DNA of 64,000 bases from Phytophthora quininea (taxonomy: Eukaryota > Oomycota > Peronosporomycetes > Peronosporales > Peronosporaceae): the NCBI GenBank assembly GCA_011947345.1, contig JAAVTG010001040.1, positions 124,001 through 188,000 of the forward strand, written 5' to 3'. The notes below the pieces were generated by a model. It did no database searches and was not told where the DNA came from. It saw only the letters and a list, made by a program, of their open reading frames with translations. The position numbers and the translations under genes are program-made. Shown here in pieces: positions 56,129 to 64,000 of the stretch (position 1 is the first letter of the stretch; the number at the start of each line of letters is the position of its first letter).

Positions 56129-56658
56129 ATGCGCGTCAGCTCTATCCTGCTCATGGCCGCCACCACTCTCCTCGCCAGCACTGCAGCTGCCATCTCGGAG
56201 AAAAACTTTCATCCGTGAACTTGGTCAATGCCGTCGATGCGGTCGACGCACCCAAGAGGTTTTTGAGGACGTCCAAGAACCAAGATAACTCCGACCTAAA
56301 GGACAGCGGTGACGACGACGACCAGGACTCCGACAATGATGATCAGAACGGTGAAGAGCGCATGTTCTCGATCAACGGCATCTCGCCAAAGGTGCTCATG
56401 TCTGAGGATGATGCCATCAAGGCCGCTCAAGCCTTCACCAAGTCGAAAGGCGGAAAGGTAAAGCTCATGGAAGACATTTCAAAAGTGCCAGGTGCAGAAG
56501 GCCGAATCAACAACTCGGTCGAGAACAAACTGACTTTGAATCAAGTCAAGACACTCTTCGAGGGCAAGCAAATCGACGAGAACACGAAGAAGACGATCAA
56601 CCTGTACAAGGCAGTGTTGCTGCGGAACCATCAAAGCGGAGTTGCTGCCCACCATTAG
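56129..56658 (+). pseudogene. RXLR-dEER effector with one frameshift in the leader
   Basis: The ATG at 56,129 gives a signal peptide (MRVSSILLMAATTLLAS) and a leader that runs out at TGA near 56,218. The rest is open in another frame from 56,215 to 56,658: VNAVDAVDAPKRFLRTSKNQ with RFLR, an acidic region ending GEER, and a C-terminal module related to that at 61,879 (VPGAEGRINNSVENKLTLNQ, ending KAVLLRNHQSGVAAHH). The shift is a single missing base at GAGAAAAAC, a homopolymer, so the gene may be intact in life. The divergent leader marks it as a separate lineage. Confidence 0.75.
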
Positions 56659-56659
56659 A

Positions 56660-57810
56660 ATGGGATTGCCCAAGCATCACATCGTTGATCTAGTTCGGAC
56701 GTAGGATCAGACACACCAATGCTCGCTTTGAACCTCTCATCGTTTCCATCCGCATTTCAATCGTGGATGTCATGGCCCTGAATCAGTGCGAACAAATATC
56801 ATAGGACCGGCGGTAAAACGAGCTGTGTGAAGCTCCTGGTTGGCTCCTCCGAGATCACCACCGTCTCAAAAATGCTCACAAAACTGATGCCTCATTCTCG
56901 TGATGGAAAGGACAGGATGAAGTCCAGTCGAGAACTGCAGTCGATTCAGCTCCAGAGGACGCTGCAGGCACATCCGAATGGTTTCATTTTTCCCTGTTGC
57001 TGTACCCGAGCGGCGCGTTTGCACGATTTCGCTTTGGAGTGATATTCGGGTGCGGAACTTTTTCGCGAAATAGTTTGTTGCGCTTTCGAATATACACTTC
57101 AAAAGGCTACCCTAAAAGTATTTGTATATAATTCGGATGACCTATCTTCTTGTGGGATGCCGTCCGAGTACTTAATTCTATCACTAGTAGTAGCTACTGG
57201 GCAAAAGCTGCAAACAAGTTTGTTAACTTCACATTCAAATATCCCATTCAATCATCATACAACAGATCGGATTTCAGAATAACAAATACTCCCTAACACT
57301 GAGAACAACCAGGAAACAAGTTAATCATCTGAATCAACTTCAAAACGCGCGATCACGGTTGCCGTGGTAGCGGTAGAAAGTTGACGTGTATGTCAATAAG
57401 TGATGTTCATTTCTTCAGCGCTAATAACCTCATTCGACTGCTCACCAAAGCCTCGGCACGTGTCCTGCACTGGTCGCTGATGAAGGAGTTCGAGATAACA
57501 GAAAACGGCAAGAAAACGCTGGAGAACCTCGTTGGTAAAGTTACCGCATGGCAAGAAAAGTCGGGGAGGTATGCGTGGCCGGTTCGCTTTTCTGAAGGTG
57601 ACGTCATCGTAATGCAATGCGAGGAGCTAGCAAACGTTTTCGCTCGAAGCCACTCGCTTGGCCTCAACATCACGAACACGCCTGAGTAGGAGACTGCCAA
57701 ACCTTACTTCAACTCGATCCACAATTCATCATCTCAATATATTTTTCGTACTCGCACTTCCACCATTTATCGGGCTTTACTCCAGATTTACTCGAAAGTA
57801 ATATTCCCCC
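56660..57810. other. Mostly unassigned, one small open frame
   Basis: A plus frame 57,381-57,689 (102 codons) has coding-like content (KKTLENLVGKVTAWQEKSGR, EGDVIVMQCEELANVFARSH) but no family I recognise. A frame at 56,827-57,042 is weaker. The right edge at about 57,811 is the sharp junction with the lyase copy. Confidence 0.3.
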
Positions 57811-59338
57811 CTCAAGCCCCCACGCCATCATTGCCGAGGGCGTGCCGGAGCAGCAGTCGCGTCTGATTGCCAAGAAGGCTCGGGAGTTGAACGTGGGTCT
57901 TATCGGCCCCGCCACCGTCGGCGGCATCAAGCCTGGCTGCCTGCGTATCGGCAACACTGGCGGCATGCTGGACAACATTGTGCAGTCCAAGCTGTACCGT
58001 CCTGGTAGCGTAGCGTACGTGTCCAAGTCGGGCGGTATGTCAAACGAGCTCAACAACATTGTGTCGCAGACGACGGACGGCGTGTACGAGGGTGTGGCCA
58101 TCGGCGGTGACAAGTACCCTGGCTCCACGTTCATCCAGCACCTGCTGCGCTACGAGGCGAACCCCGAAGTGAAGATGATGGTGCTTCTTGGCGAGGTCGG
58201 CGGCACCGACGAGTTCGCCGTCTGCCGCGCCATCCAGTCGGGCGCCATCAAGAAGCCGGTGGTGGCCTGGTGCATTGGCACGTGCGCCAAGATCTTCCCG
58301 TTCGAGGTGCAGTTCGGCCACGCCGGCGCTTGCGCGACGGGCGAGTCCGAGACTGCGTCGGCAAAGAACGCTGCTCTTGCTGCGGCCGGCGCCATCGTGC
58401 CGGAGAACTTCGACCAGTTCGGCAACGCCATCCGCAAGCAGTTCGACTCGATGGTTGCGTCTGGCGCCATCGTGCCGCGTCCGGAGGTGCCGGTGCCCAA
58501 GGTGCCGATGGACTACGCGTGGGCCAAGAACCTCGGCCTCATCCGTAAGCCGGCCAACTTCATCTCGTCGATCTCCGACGACCGTGGAGAGGAGCTCCGT
58601 TACGCCGGCACCCCCATCTCCAAGGTGTTCGAGGAGGACATGGGCGTTGGCGGTGTCATTGGCCTGTTGTGGTTCAAGCGCCACCTGCCGCCCTACGCTG
58701 CCAAGTTCATCGAGATGGTGCTCATGGTCACGGCTGACCACGGTCCGGCCGTGTCGGGCGCCCACAACACCATTGTGACTGCTCGTGCTGGCAAGGACTT
58801 GATCTCGTCGCTCATCTCGGGTCTCGTGACGATCGGCCCCCGTTTCGGTGGTGCGCTGGACAAGGCCGCCGAGATGTTCGCCAGTGCGCACGACTCGGGC
58901 ATGTCTGCGACCGACTTTGTGGTGGACATGCGCAAGCAGAACAAGCTCATCATGGGCATCGGCCACCGCATCAAGTCCCTGTCCAACCCGGACAAGCGCG
59001 TGACGATCATCAAGGAGTTCGCCCAGCAGAACTTCCCGTCCACGGACGTGCTCAACTTCGCGCTGGAGGTGGAGCAGGTGACCACCAAGAAGCGCAGCAA
59101 CCTGATCCTGAACGTGGACGGCTGCATCGCCGTCTGCTTCGTGGACCTGCTGCGCAACTGCGGCGTCTTCACGCTCGAGGAGGCCAACGAGCAGATCGAG
59201 CACGGCTGCCTCAACGGCCTGTTCGTGCTGGGCCGCAGCATCGGCTTCATCGGCCACTTCCTCGACCAGAAGCGTCTCAAGCAGCCGCTGTACCGTCACC
59301 CGTGGGACGACATCTCGTACCTGAACGAGGAGTTCTAG
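57811..59338 (+). CDS. ATP-citrate lyase, 5'-truncated copy
   Basis: Inverted duplicate of the 3' half of the gene at 23.2-26.5 kb. Similarity starts at about 57,811 (CCCACGCCATCATTGCC) and is open from a Met at 57,842 to 59,338 (498 residues). It retains part of the CoA-ligase domain with the [18 protein letters not shown] loop and the whole citrate-synthase-like domain ([16 protein letters not shown]), but lacks the ATP-grasp half. It has no frameshift and keeps a Leu codon that is missing from the full-length gene. There is no promoter of its own that I can see, so it is probably a non-functional duplicate, although a lyase-domain protein could be made. Confidence 0.85.
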
Positions 59339-59458
59339 AGAGAGACAAAGAGAGGAGTGCTGGCGGACATTTTACATACCGGTACATTCTCCGCAAGCAG
59401 GTAGATGCTAAGTAGTAACGACGAGCTATGTGTCCATGTTTTGCCCTGTTCTTCTTCA

Positions 59459-60310
59459 TCATGCACTCGCGGCGACAGGAACCGACACTTCATCGCTCGA
59501 GTGAAGTCGCTGAATGGCCTTGCGAATGCGAAGTCTGTGTGCGAACTTGGCGATCCCCACCTCACTCATGGCCTGGTCCACGTCGTCGTCGCTTTCGAGC
59601 TGAGCCAGATCGGCCAGTGTCAAGAACCCGTGCGCTTGCAGTTGTTTGGCGTACACGCAGTACTCCTCCGCCCTCGAGACGTCGATCTGTGCCAGCCACT
59701 CCACCAGCGGTGCACTGTCATCCACATCGCACTCTTCATCTTGCAGATCCAACAGAGCAGGAGGCTCCACCCCGTCTTCTCCGGAGGAGCGATGGATCCG
59801 TGAGCCAGCAGCTCGTCCACACTCAGTTTCCTCGCAGCTTCGGCGTCCAGCGTCTCGACCGACTTGGCGGGCTTCCTGGACTTGGTCGACTCGAGGATTT
59901 CGTCCAGAGCCTTCTCGGTGTCACTGGCCAACGTTGAAAAGGCCTCCTGCTCCTTCTCGGGACTGGGTCTCCGCCACTGGGCCGGACTGCTTTGGGCTCG
60001 AGCTCTCTCCATGAGTTTGCGCTGTTTCCAACGAGATAGTGGCAGCTGGTTCGGGGTTGGAGCGACGGGTCCCCATTTGACGGTCGCGACACTGCTGACG
60101 CCGCTCTGCATGACTCGTCGTCGCAGCTCCATCATGGCTGCCTCGGAGAAGCGCTCGTCCTGGGACAGCAGAGCTTCCTGTTGCTCCTCGGCGAACTGCA
60201 CGCGACGCTGCCGTAACCAGCTGAAGCACGTGGTGAAGGCCGATGTTACGTTAGACAAGGCTTCGGACGCCGCTTCTCGAGGTAGCCCGAACAACACAAC
60301 TCAGGTGACG
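59459..60310 (-). pseudogene. SAM-domain protein, 5'-truncated copy 2
   Basis: Inverted duplicate of 22,295-23,119, with the same 5' junction (near CTACCTCGAGAAGCGGC) and the same GGGG in place of GGGGG, which splits it into frames 60,297-59,620 and 59,770-59,459. The sterile alpha motif is in the second frame. Converges with the lyase copy (about 120 bp gap). Differences from copy 1 are few. Confidence 0.75.
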
Positions 60311-60482
60311 TCCAGCTGTGAGAAGTCCACGACTTTAGTCAAGTCGAACAACGTTTCGAGAAAAGATCAAAATTTGGAACGTAAACCGCATGAAGAAGGG
60401 TAGAAATCGTAAGCGAAAGTGAACAGTCTGCTGGGTTTAGCGATTGCAATGGATGCCAGTGCACTGGAATGGAATGCCAAGC

Positions 60483-60926
60483 CTACGCGCTGTACTTGAG
60501 ATTGTAGAGCCTCGTGTACAGATCGATGGTGCCTTGAGTGAGGATACCATTGGCCTCTAACGTCGACGGGTGCTTGCGTTCTCTCAGCCAGCCCTTTAAC
60601 GTATTCGAACGGAATTTGTTGTCCCTCAACAAGGCGCGGCCGGTTCTCCCCATTCGTTTGATGAAAATCCCCGCCCAGCGCTCCTCGTCCTGGTCGTCGT
60701 CATCCTGGTCGTCGTTGTTCTGGTCGTCGACATCATCCAGGTCGCTGTCGTCCTCAATATACTGCTGCTTGTTGCGCAGGAACCTCTTGGCGGGGACAGC
60801 ATCGACGGTTTCCCCAGCCTCAGCCTGGGTCACCGTGGAGAGCTTAGTGTTGTCCGAAGCTGACGCGACGTTGCAAGTGGCGAGGAGAGCTGCGGCGGCC
60901 ACGAGTAGGATGGAACTGACGCGCAT
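60483..60926 (-). CDS. RXLR-dEER effector, intact
   Basis: Secreted host-targeted effector of 147 residues with ATG at 60,926. (The frame is open upstream, but the signal peptide and promoter fix this start.) Signal peptide about 1-23 (MRVSSILLVAAAALLATCNV), leader with TQAEAGETVDAVPAK, RFLR at 48-51, Asp-rich run ending DEER at 80-83, C-terminal module with KRMGRTGRALLRDNK and LKGWLRERKHPSTLEANGIL, whose Trp-Leu resembles a single W motif. It ends LKYSA with TAG. Its paralogue at 21,659 has an in-frame stop. It stands next to the SAM-domain copy. The host target cannot be read from the sequence. Confidence 0.88.
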   Translation of the reverse strand: MRVSSILLVAAAALLATCNVASASDNTKLSTVTQAEAGETVDAVPAKRFLRNKQQYIEDDSDLDDVDDQNNDDQDDDDQDEERWAGIFIKRMGRTGRALLRDNKFRSNTLKGWLRERKHPSTLEANGILTQGTIDLYTRLYNLKYSA

Positions 60927-60971
60927 GGTGGGGCTGGAACATTTGACTGGAGGGCTTGAGTGTGCGGAAGC

Positions 60972-60987
60972 AAATTGAAAAGTGAGG
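60972..60987 (-). promoter_or_regulatory. Oomycete core promoter (minus strand)
   Basis: Reads CCTCACTTTTCAATTT on the minus strand, 45 bp before the ATG at 60,926. Same element as at 56,068. Confidence 0.65.
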
Positions 60988-61019
60988 CTGGAAGCAGCAC
61001 AAGTCGAGTGCCTTCGCCT

Positions 61020-61520
61020 CTTGATCTCTAGGAAGTCCTGACCAAAGATGGGTCGGCCGTGACAGCACATCTGATGATTTGTATACGATCCTATCAATGT
61101 TTGTGAACACTTTTCTTGACATCGTGATGAATAGAATGTAACGGTTATGTTCACTGGCAACGATGTGCAGCAACGTTCACAGAAGAGCGCTTCTATACAA
61201 ACGGAGAGGAACTTGCTGTCGGTCGACAGCATGCACGAAGGTGCTGGCGATGACTATTCTAGATGCCACACGCACATAGTAGATGTCTGCCAGTACGTAT
61301 GTTGTTTTATTGGTTCGTGACAATAGCGATGAGGCCAACCAGACCAAACGTTATTGATAAGAAATTTACCACGCCACACGGAAATCCATTGCCACTCAAA
61401 CGGGGTATTAAACCGGGAGCTGGCCTCCTCTTCTTCTCGTAGGTCAAGTTCTTTGTCGCGCGTTCGTGTTCTACACAGCCTGAAGATAAGCATATTGCCC
61501 TGTGGTCTTCAGGATGACAG
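61020..61520 (-). repeat. Conserved effector 5' flank, inverted copy
   Basis: On the minus strand matches 2,697-3,230 and 21,120-21,560 in order: the GAAGACCACAGGGCAATATG start, a GGATTTCCGTGTGGCGTGG block, then TACAAATCATCAGATGTGCT and the promoter. An insertion of ~150 bp relative to the other copies lies around 61,150-61,260. Confidence 0.65.
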
Positions 61521-61529
61521 GGGCCATCC

Positions 61530-61813
61530 GGTCAACAATTGCACAAAAGTGATGTGTTGGTGAGCTGCCTAGTGAGCAACTTTCATGCTCGCTGGATTGC
61601 GTGTCCCGGGAAAGGCGACTAAACAGAAGGAAAAACACGAACTTTCGGACAGCATAGTCAATTAAACTGGAAAAGAAGAAGAAGCTGCCCTTGGGTTTGC
61701 CTGTTCACGCAGCTACAGCGAACAAGCAGCACGGCTGTATCAATCTTCGGATCGGTTCTCGCAAGAAGGACTTCCCATGACCGGGCAATACGGATAGCCT
61801 GCAGTGGTTTGGA
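61530..61813. other. Divergent intergenic region between two intact effectors
   Basis: No gene seen. Together with the 61,020-61,520 flank it separates two divergently transcribed intact effectors. Confidence 0.4.
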
Positions 61814-61829
61814 GCCCACTTTGCAATTT
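61814..61829 (+). promoter_or_regulatory. Oomycete core promoter
   Basis: GCCCACTTTGCAATTT, about 50 bp before the ATG at 61,879. Matches the oomycete consensus at about 14 of 16 positions despite a different flank from the other paralogues. Confidence 0.6.
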
Positions 61830-61878
61830 TGCAGCAGACACTCAAGCCTTCCCTATCCACAACCCTCAAGGACCCGCC

Positions 61879-62421
61879 ATGCGTCTCACTTCCGTCCTCA
61901 TCGTGGCCGCCGTCGCTCTCCTCACCACTTGCAACATCGCGTCGGCTTCGGACAACACTAAACTCTCCACGGTGACCCAGGCTGAGGCTGGGGAAACCGT
62001 CGATGCTGTCCCCGCCAAGAGGTTCCTACGCAGCAAGCAGCAGTATATTGAAGGCGACAGCGACCTGGATGATGACGACGACCAGAACGACGACGACCAG
62101 GACGAAGAGCGCATGATCTCGCTGGGGAAGACCTTGTCGTCCAAGTTCGCCATGTCGGATGATGCCGTTAACGTCGCTAAACTTCAGGCTGCTAAATTCT
62201 TCCCCAATCTGAAGGGTGTGGACGCTAATCTCATGAAGCTAATCGAGAAATTCCCCGGTGCCAAGGGCAGAATCAACAATTGGCTAGAGAATGGTCTGTC
62301 GCTCAAACAGGTGCAGGGAACATTCGGAGGTGCTGGTGCAACTAAGGACATGAAGGATGCGATCAGACTGTACTCTGCGGTTCTGCTGCGCAAGAAGCAG
62401 AGCGGTGTTGCTGCTATGTGA
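61879..62421 (+). CDS. RXLR-dEER effector, intact
   Basis: 180-residue secreted effector. ATG at 61,879 chosen because the signal peptide (MRLTSVLIVAAVALLTTCNI) and promoter fit it. An upstream in-frame Met at 61,804 would put 25 residues before the signal. RFLR at 48-51, Asp-rich stretch ending DEER at 75-78, then KTLSSKFAMSDDAVNVAKLQ and INNWLENGLSLKQVQGTFGG, a single W-like motif with a helical C-terminus ending KKQSGVAAM. Close relatives: the pseudogene at 3,275 and, more distantly, 56,129. The signal peptide differs from the MRVSSILLV type of the other paralogues, while the leader between residues 24 and 58 is nearly the same. Confidence 0.9.
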   Translation: MRLTSVLIVAAVALLTTCNIASASDNTKLSTVTQAEAGETVDAVPAKRFLRSKQQYIEGDSDLDDDDDQNDDDQDEERMISLGKTLSSKFAMSDDAVNVAKLQAAKFFPNLKGVDANLMKLIEKFPGAKGRINNWLENGLSLKQVQGTFGGAGATKDMKDAIRLYSAVLLRKKQSGVAAM

Positions 62422-62754
62422 GCTCGTAGGGACCCTAAGAACCACGTCAATGAACGCGTTTGCCTGCTCAATTTTCGTACTACCTGTACTACTTTTTGGC
62501 GTCGTGCAAGTATGGTTCTAGCCCTGATGGTTGGGCAACGTGACTTTGAAATTGCGAGCACATCGCGAAGCGATGCGATACTCAGGGTGTCCTTGCCGTT
62601 TGACCTCCTAAACAATTCTTCGTTAGATGGATGCTGATGGCGGCAGTGAGCAAACTGGTGGAGACGGATTCGCAGTGATGGACGAAATGCTGGTTGCTTG
62701 GCCGTACAAAGGGCGCAGTAGAAACGCCACGTGGTCCACACCTTGTTGGAGCTC
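62422..62754 (+). other. 3' flank of effector, partly duplicated
   Basis: 62,422-62,625 matches 3,836-4,039. After CTTCGTTAG the sequence changes. An open frame (62,627-62,866) has no visible domain. Confidence 0.4.
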
Positions 62755-62954
62755 CTCATTCTTCGCTTTCGCCGAAGAATTCGCAACTTCGCCAGACTCT
62801 GAAGAAAACCAAGGAAGCTGCGGACGTGCGGAAGGGGTGGCTGAAGGCAGGCATCAAACCGAGTGAAATTCAAGGCAACGATGCGGTCAAGAAGATCTAC
62901 TCGACGCTCTTCTTCAAGAAGTACCCCAACGGCTTCGTGCCTCCTAAACCTTAG
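62755..62954 (+). pseudogene. Orphan effector C-terminal module
   Basis: Frame ending at 62,954 with SQLRQTLKKTKEAADVRKGW, LKAGIKPSEIQGNDAVKKIY and KKYPNGFVPPKP, the module of the effector at 15,814. WKGWL there is RKGWL here. No signal peptide, RXLR or dEER is attached. Directly follows the duplicated flank of the intact effector. Confidence 0.65.
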
Positions 62955-63119
62955 GCTCCGCAAATCCAGCGTGTCGACGTACACTTCATCTGCTAAATCA
63001 AGCAAATGACCCATTTGCTTTACAATTTCGATCGTTGTTTCGTTTGTAAGGTTTGGAGCTCCCTATTCGTGAGTTTCTCACAGATTCACGCCATCGATGC
63101 GCTTAGCAATTGTGCCGGT

Positions 63120-63195
63120 GCCGCACGCTCAGCGCGATCACGGTCTTCACCACCGCACGATTACAACCCGTAGGAGCCTCGACGTACTTCTGCAA
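63120..63195 (-). pseudogene. Relic of the SAM-domain gene 5' end
   Basis: About 75 bp resembling 29,553-29,630, the first codons of the intact SAM-domain gene (shared GTCTTCACCAC and ACAACCCGTAGGAGCCTCG versus GCAACCCGTAGGCGCATCG). It is the 5' part missing from the two truncated copies. No frame remains. Confidence 0.45.
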
Positions 63196-63253
63196 GAAGT
63201 TCGGGGGCTTCGATTACCGATTATTTGTGAGTTCTCAATCTGCGGTGTTAAAT

Positions 63254-63790
63254 CTAATCTACTAAGGTCTGGAATACAACGCCAGAGCGTTGGGTACTGT
63301 GAAGTTGAACGTGTCCGAGGCGAAATAGGTCTGGGTTGCAGTTGATGAAGTTGCCGAAGTGTGACGTTTGCTTTAGTCGGCGCAGAATGGTGTGATACTG
63401 CTCGTGTAGATTGCTGTCTGCGGTTCTAAGATCTCTGCGGACGTGTGCTCCAAATGTTGCATATATCGCGGCCAGAGCTGTCATTATTGGTTCTGGACTG
63501 TCGTCTTCAAAGCATATCCTGTTGCGTTCAGTCCAGCGATGGTGGTGTAGTGAACTCCAGGCGTTTCAGCTTGACTCCACCTGCACAGGCGCCAGAGTTC
63601 GATAACAGAAGTGTCTAGCAGCTCCCAGTTGTGGACACGAACTACATACGATGCAACCGGCTAGGCTGCCAGTGCCTGACCTGGTTGCTGTACTTGGAGT
63701 TTGTATGTCAAACTGCACGTTTAGGATTGCATTGAGCGTTGTAGCTGACCTACAACGCCAGTTCTCGATTTGCTTCCAAGCCCTCAAGTG
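63254..63790 (-). mobile_element. Possible LINE-like 3' fragment
   Basis: Minus-strand segments ERNRICFEDDSPEPIMTALA, VRRDLRTADSNLHEQYHTIL and, upstream, RAWKQIENWRCRSATTLNAI have the spacing seen after the polymerase of some LINEs. This is a different lineage from those above. No zinc motif can be read continuously, so this is tentative. Confidence 0.3.
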
Positions 63791-63823
63791 CTTGGGAAGC
63801 TTTTATACAATACATTCAGCTAT

Positions 63824-63925
63824 ATTGTTGTGGGGTAGCTCCCACACTGTTGTGTGTTGTGTTGGTCATCAGACTACAACTACCCGGGACATACTACAAA
63901 GATATCTTTAGTAGAGAAAGATCTA
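63824..63925 (+). mobile_element. Possible LTR end and internal start of another LTR element
   Basis: The sequence ACTACAAAGATATCTTTAG at 63,893 onward matches the LTR/internal junction at 50,295-50,312. This suggests an LTR ending at 63,898 and an element running off the window. The LTR start is uncertain (a TGTTGTGGGG near 63,824 is one option). The remaining ~75 bp show no gene. Confidence 0.4.
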
Positions 63926-64000
63926 CTACTCGTCTACGGCGCGACCTGAAGTGCTGAGACGTCAAGTGGATACTTCGCTGGTCGACGTGCGCTTCAACTT

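Noticed and set aside
58040..59299. 419-codon minus-strand frame opposite the truncated lyase copy
   Set aside because: It is the antisense shadow of GC-rich lyase codons. The same shadow appears opposite the full gene (23,013-24,422), and the protein has no recognisable domain.
1..64000. CRISPR arrays, rRNA or tRNA genes, bacterial operons
   Set aside because: No regularly spaced repeats, no cloverleaf or rRNA sequence noticed on either strand, and the gene structure is eukaryotic.

Overview
The window looks like an oomycete (Phytophthora-type) genome segment. The evidence is a family of secreted RXLR-dEER effector genes with the oomycete core-promoter element upstream, intron-poor genes with short (67-84 nt) introns, a large fused ATP-citrate lyase gene, and dense LINE, Ty3/gypsy and copia retroelements. 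The species cannot be named from the sequence alone.

Layout. 0.6-4.2 kb: LINE fragments, then a decayed RXLR gene and a second relic. 4.2-15 kb: gene-poor DNA with relics of PIF/Harbinger-like and piggyBac-like transposases, three RXLR relics, and a CCR4-like (EEP) fragment. 15.7-16.3 kb: an RXLR gene split by one frameshift. 17.0-21.1 kb: LINE DNA, including a near-identical copy of 0.57-3.0 kb. 21.7-30.0 kb: the host-gene island, with RXLR, SAM-domain gene, ATP-citrate lyase (minus), a multi-exon gene (minus), a second SAM-domain gene (minus) and an RXLR relic. 30.4-42.1 kb: a LINE interrupted by a 10.5 kb Ty3/gypsy element with 0.93 kb LTRs. 42.3-49.5 kb: LINE copies in a rearranged order. 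49.5-55.8 kb: a copia gag gene interrupted by a 5.55 kb chromodomain-bearing Ty3/gypsy element with apparently identical LTRs. 56.1-62.95 kb: RXLR gene with one frameshift, 5'-truncated ATP-citrate lyase copy, SAM-domain copy, intact RXLR (minus), intact RXLR (plus), orphan effector C-terminus. 63.1-64 kb: relics and what looks like the start of another LTR element.

The main biological theme is birth and death of an RXLR effector family carried on a repeated block (RXLR, SAM-domain gene, ATP-citrate lyase) inside retrotransposon-rich DNA. About eleven effector loci or fragments are visible. Only two read through as intact RXLR-dEER proteins (60,483-60,926 minus and 61,879-62,421 plus). The N-terminal leader is nearly constant, while at least four unrelated C-terminal modules follow it.

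Caution: many genes here, including the housekeeping ATP-citrate lyase and a gypsy element whose two LTRs look identical, carry single-base deletions, mostly in short homopolymers. Some apparent pseudogenes may therefore be draft-consensus errors. Stop codons made by substitution, as in the effector at 3,275, are more trustworthy.
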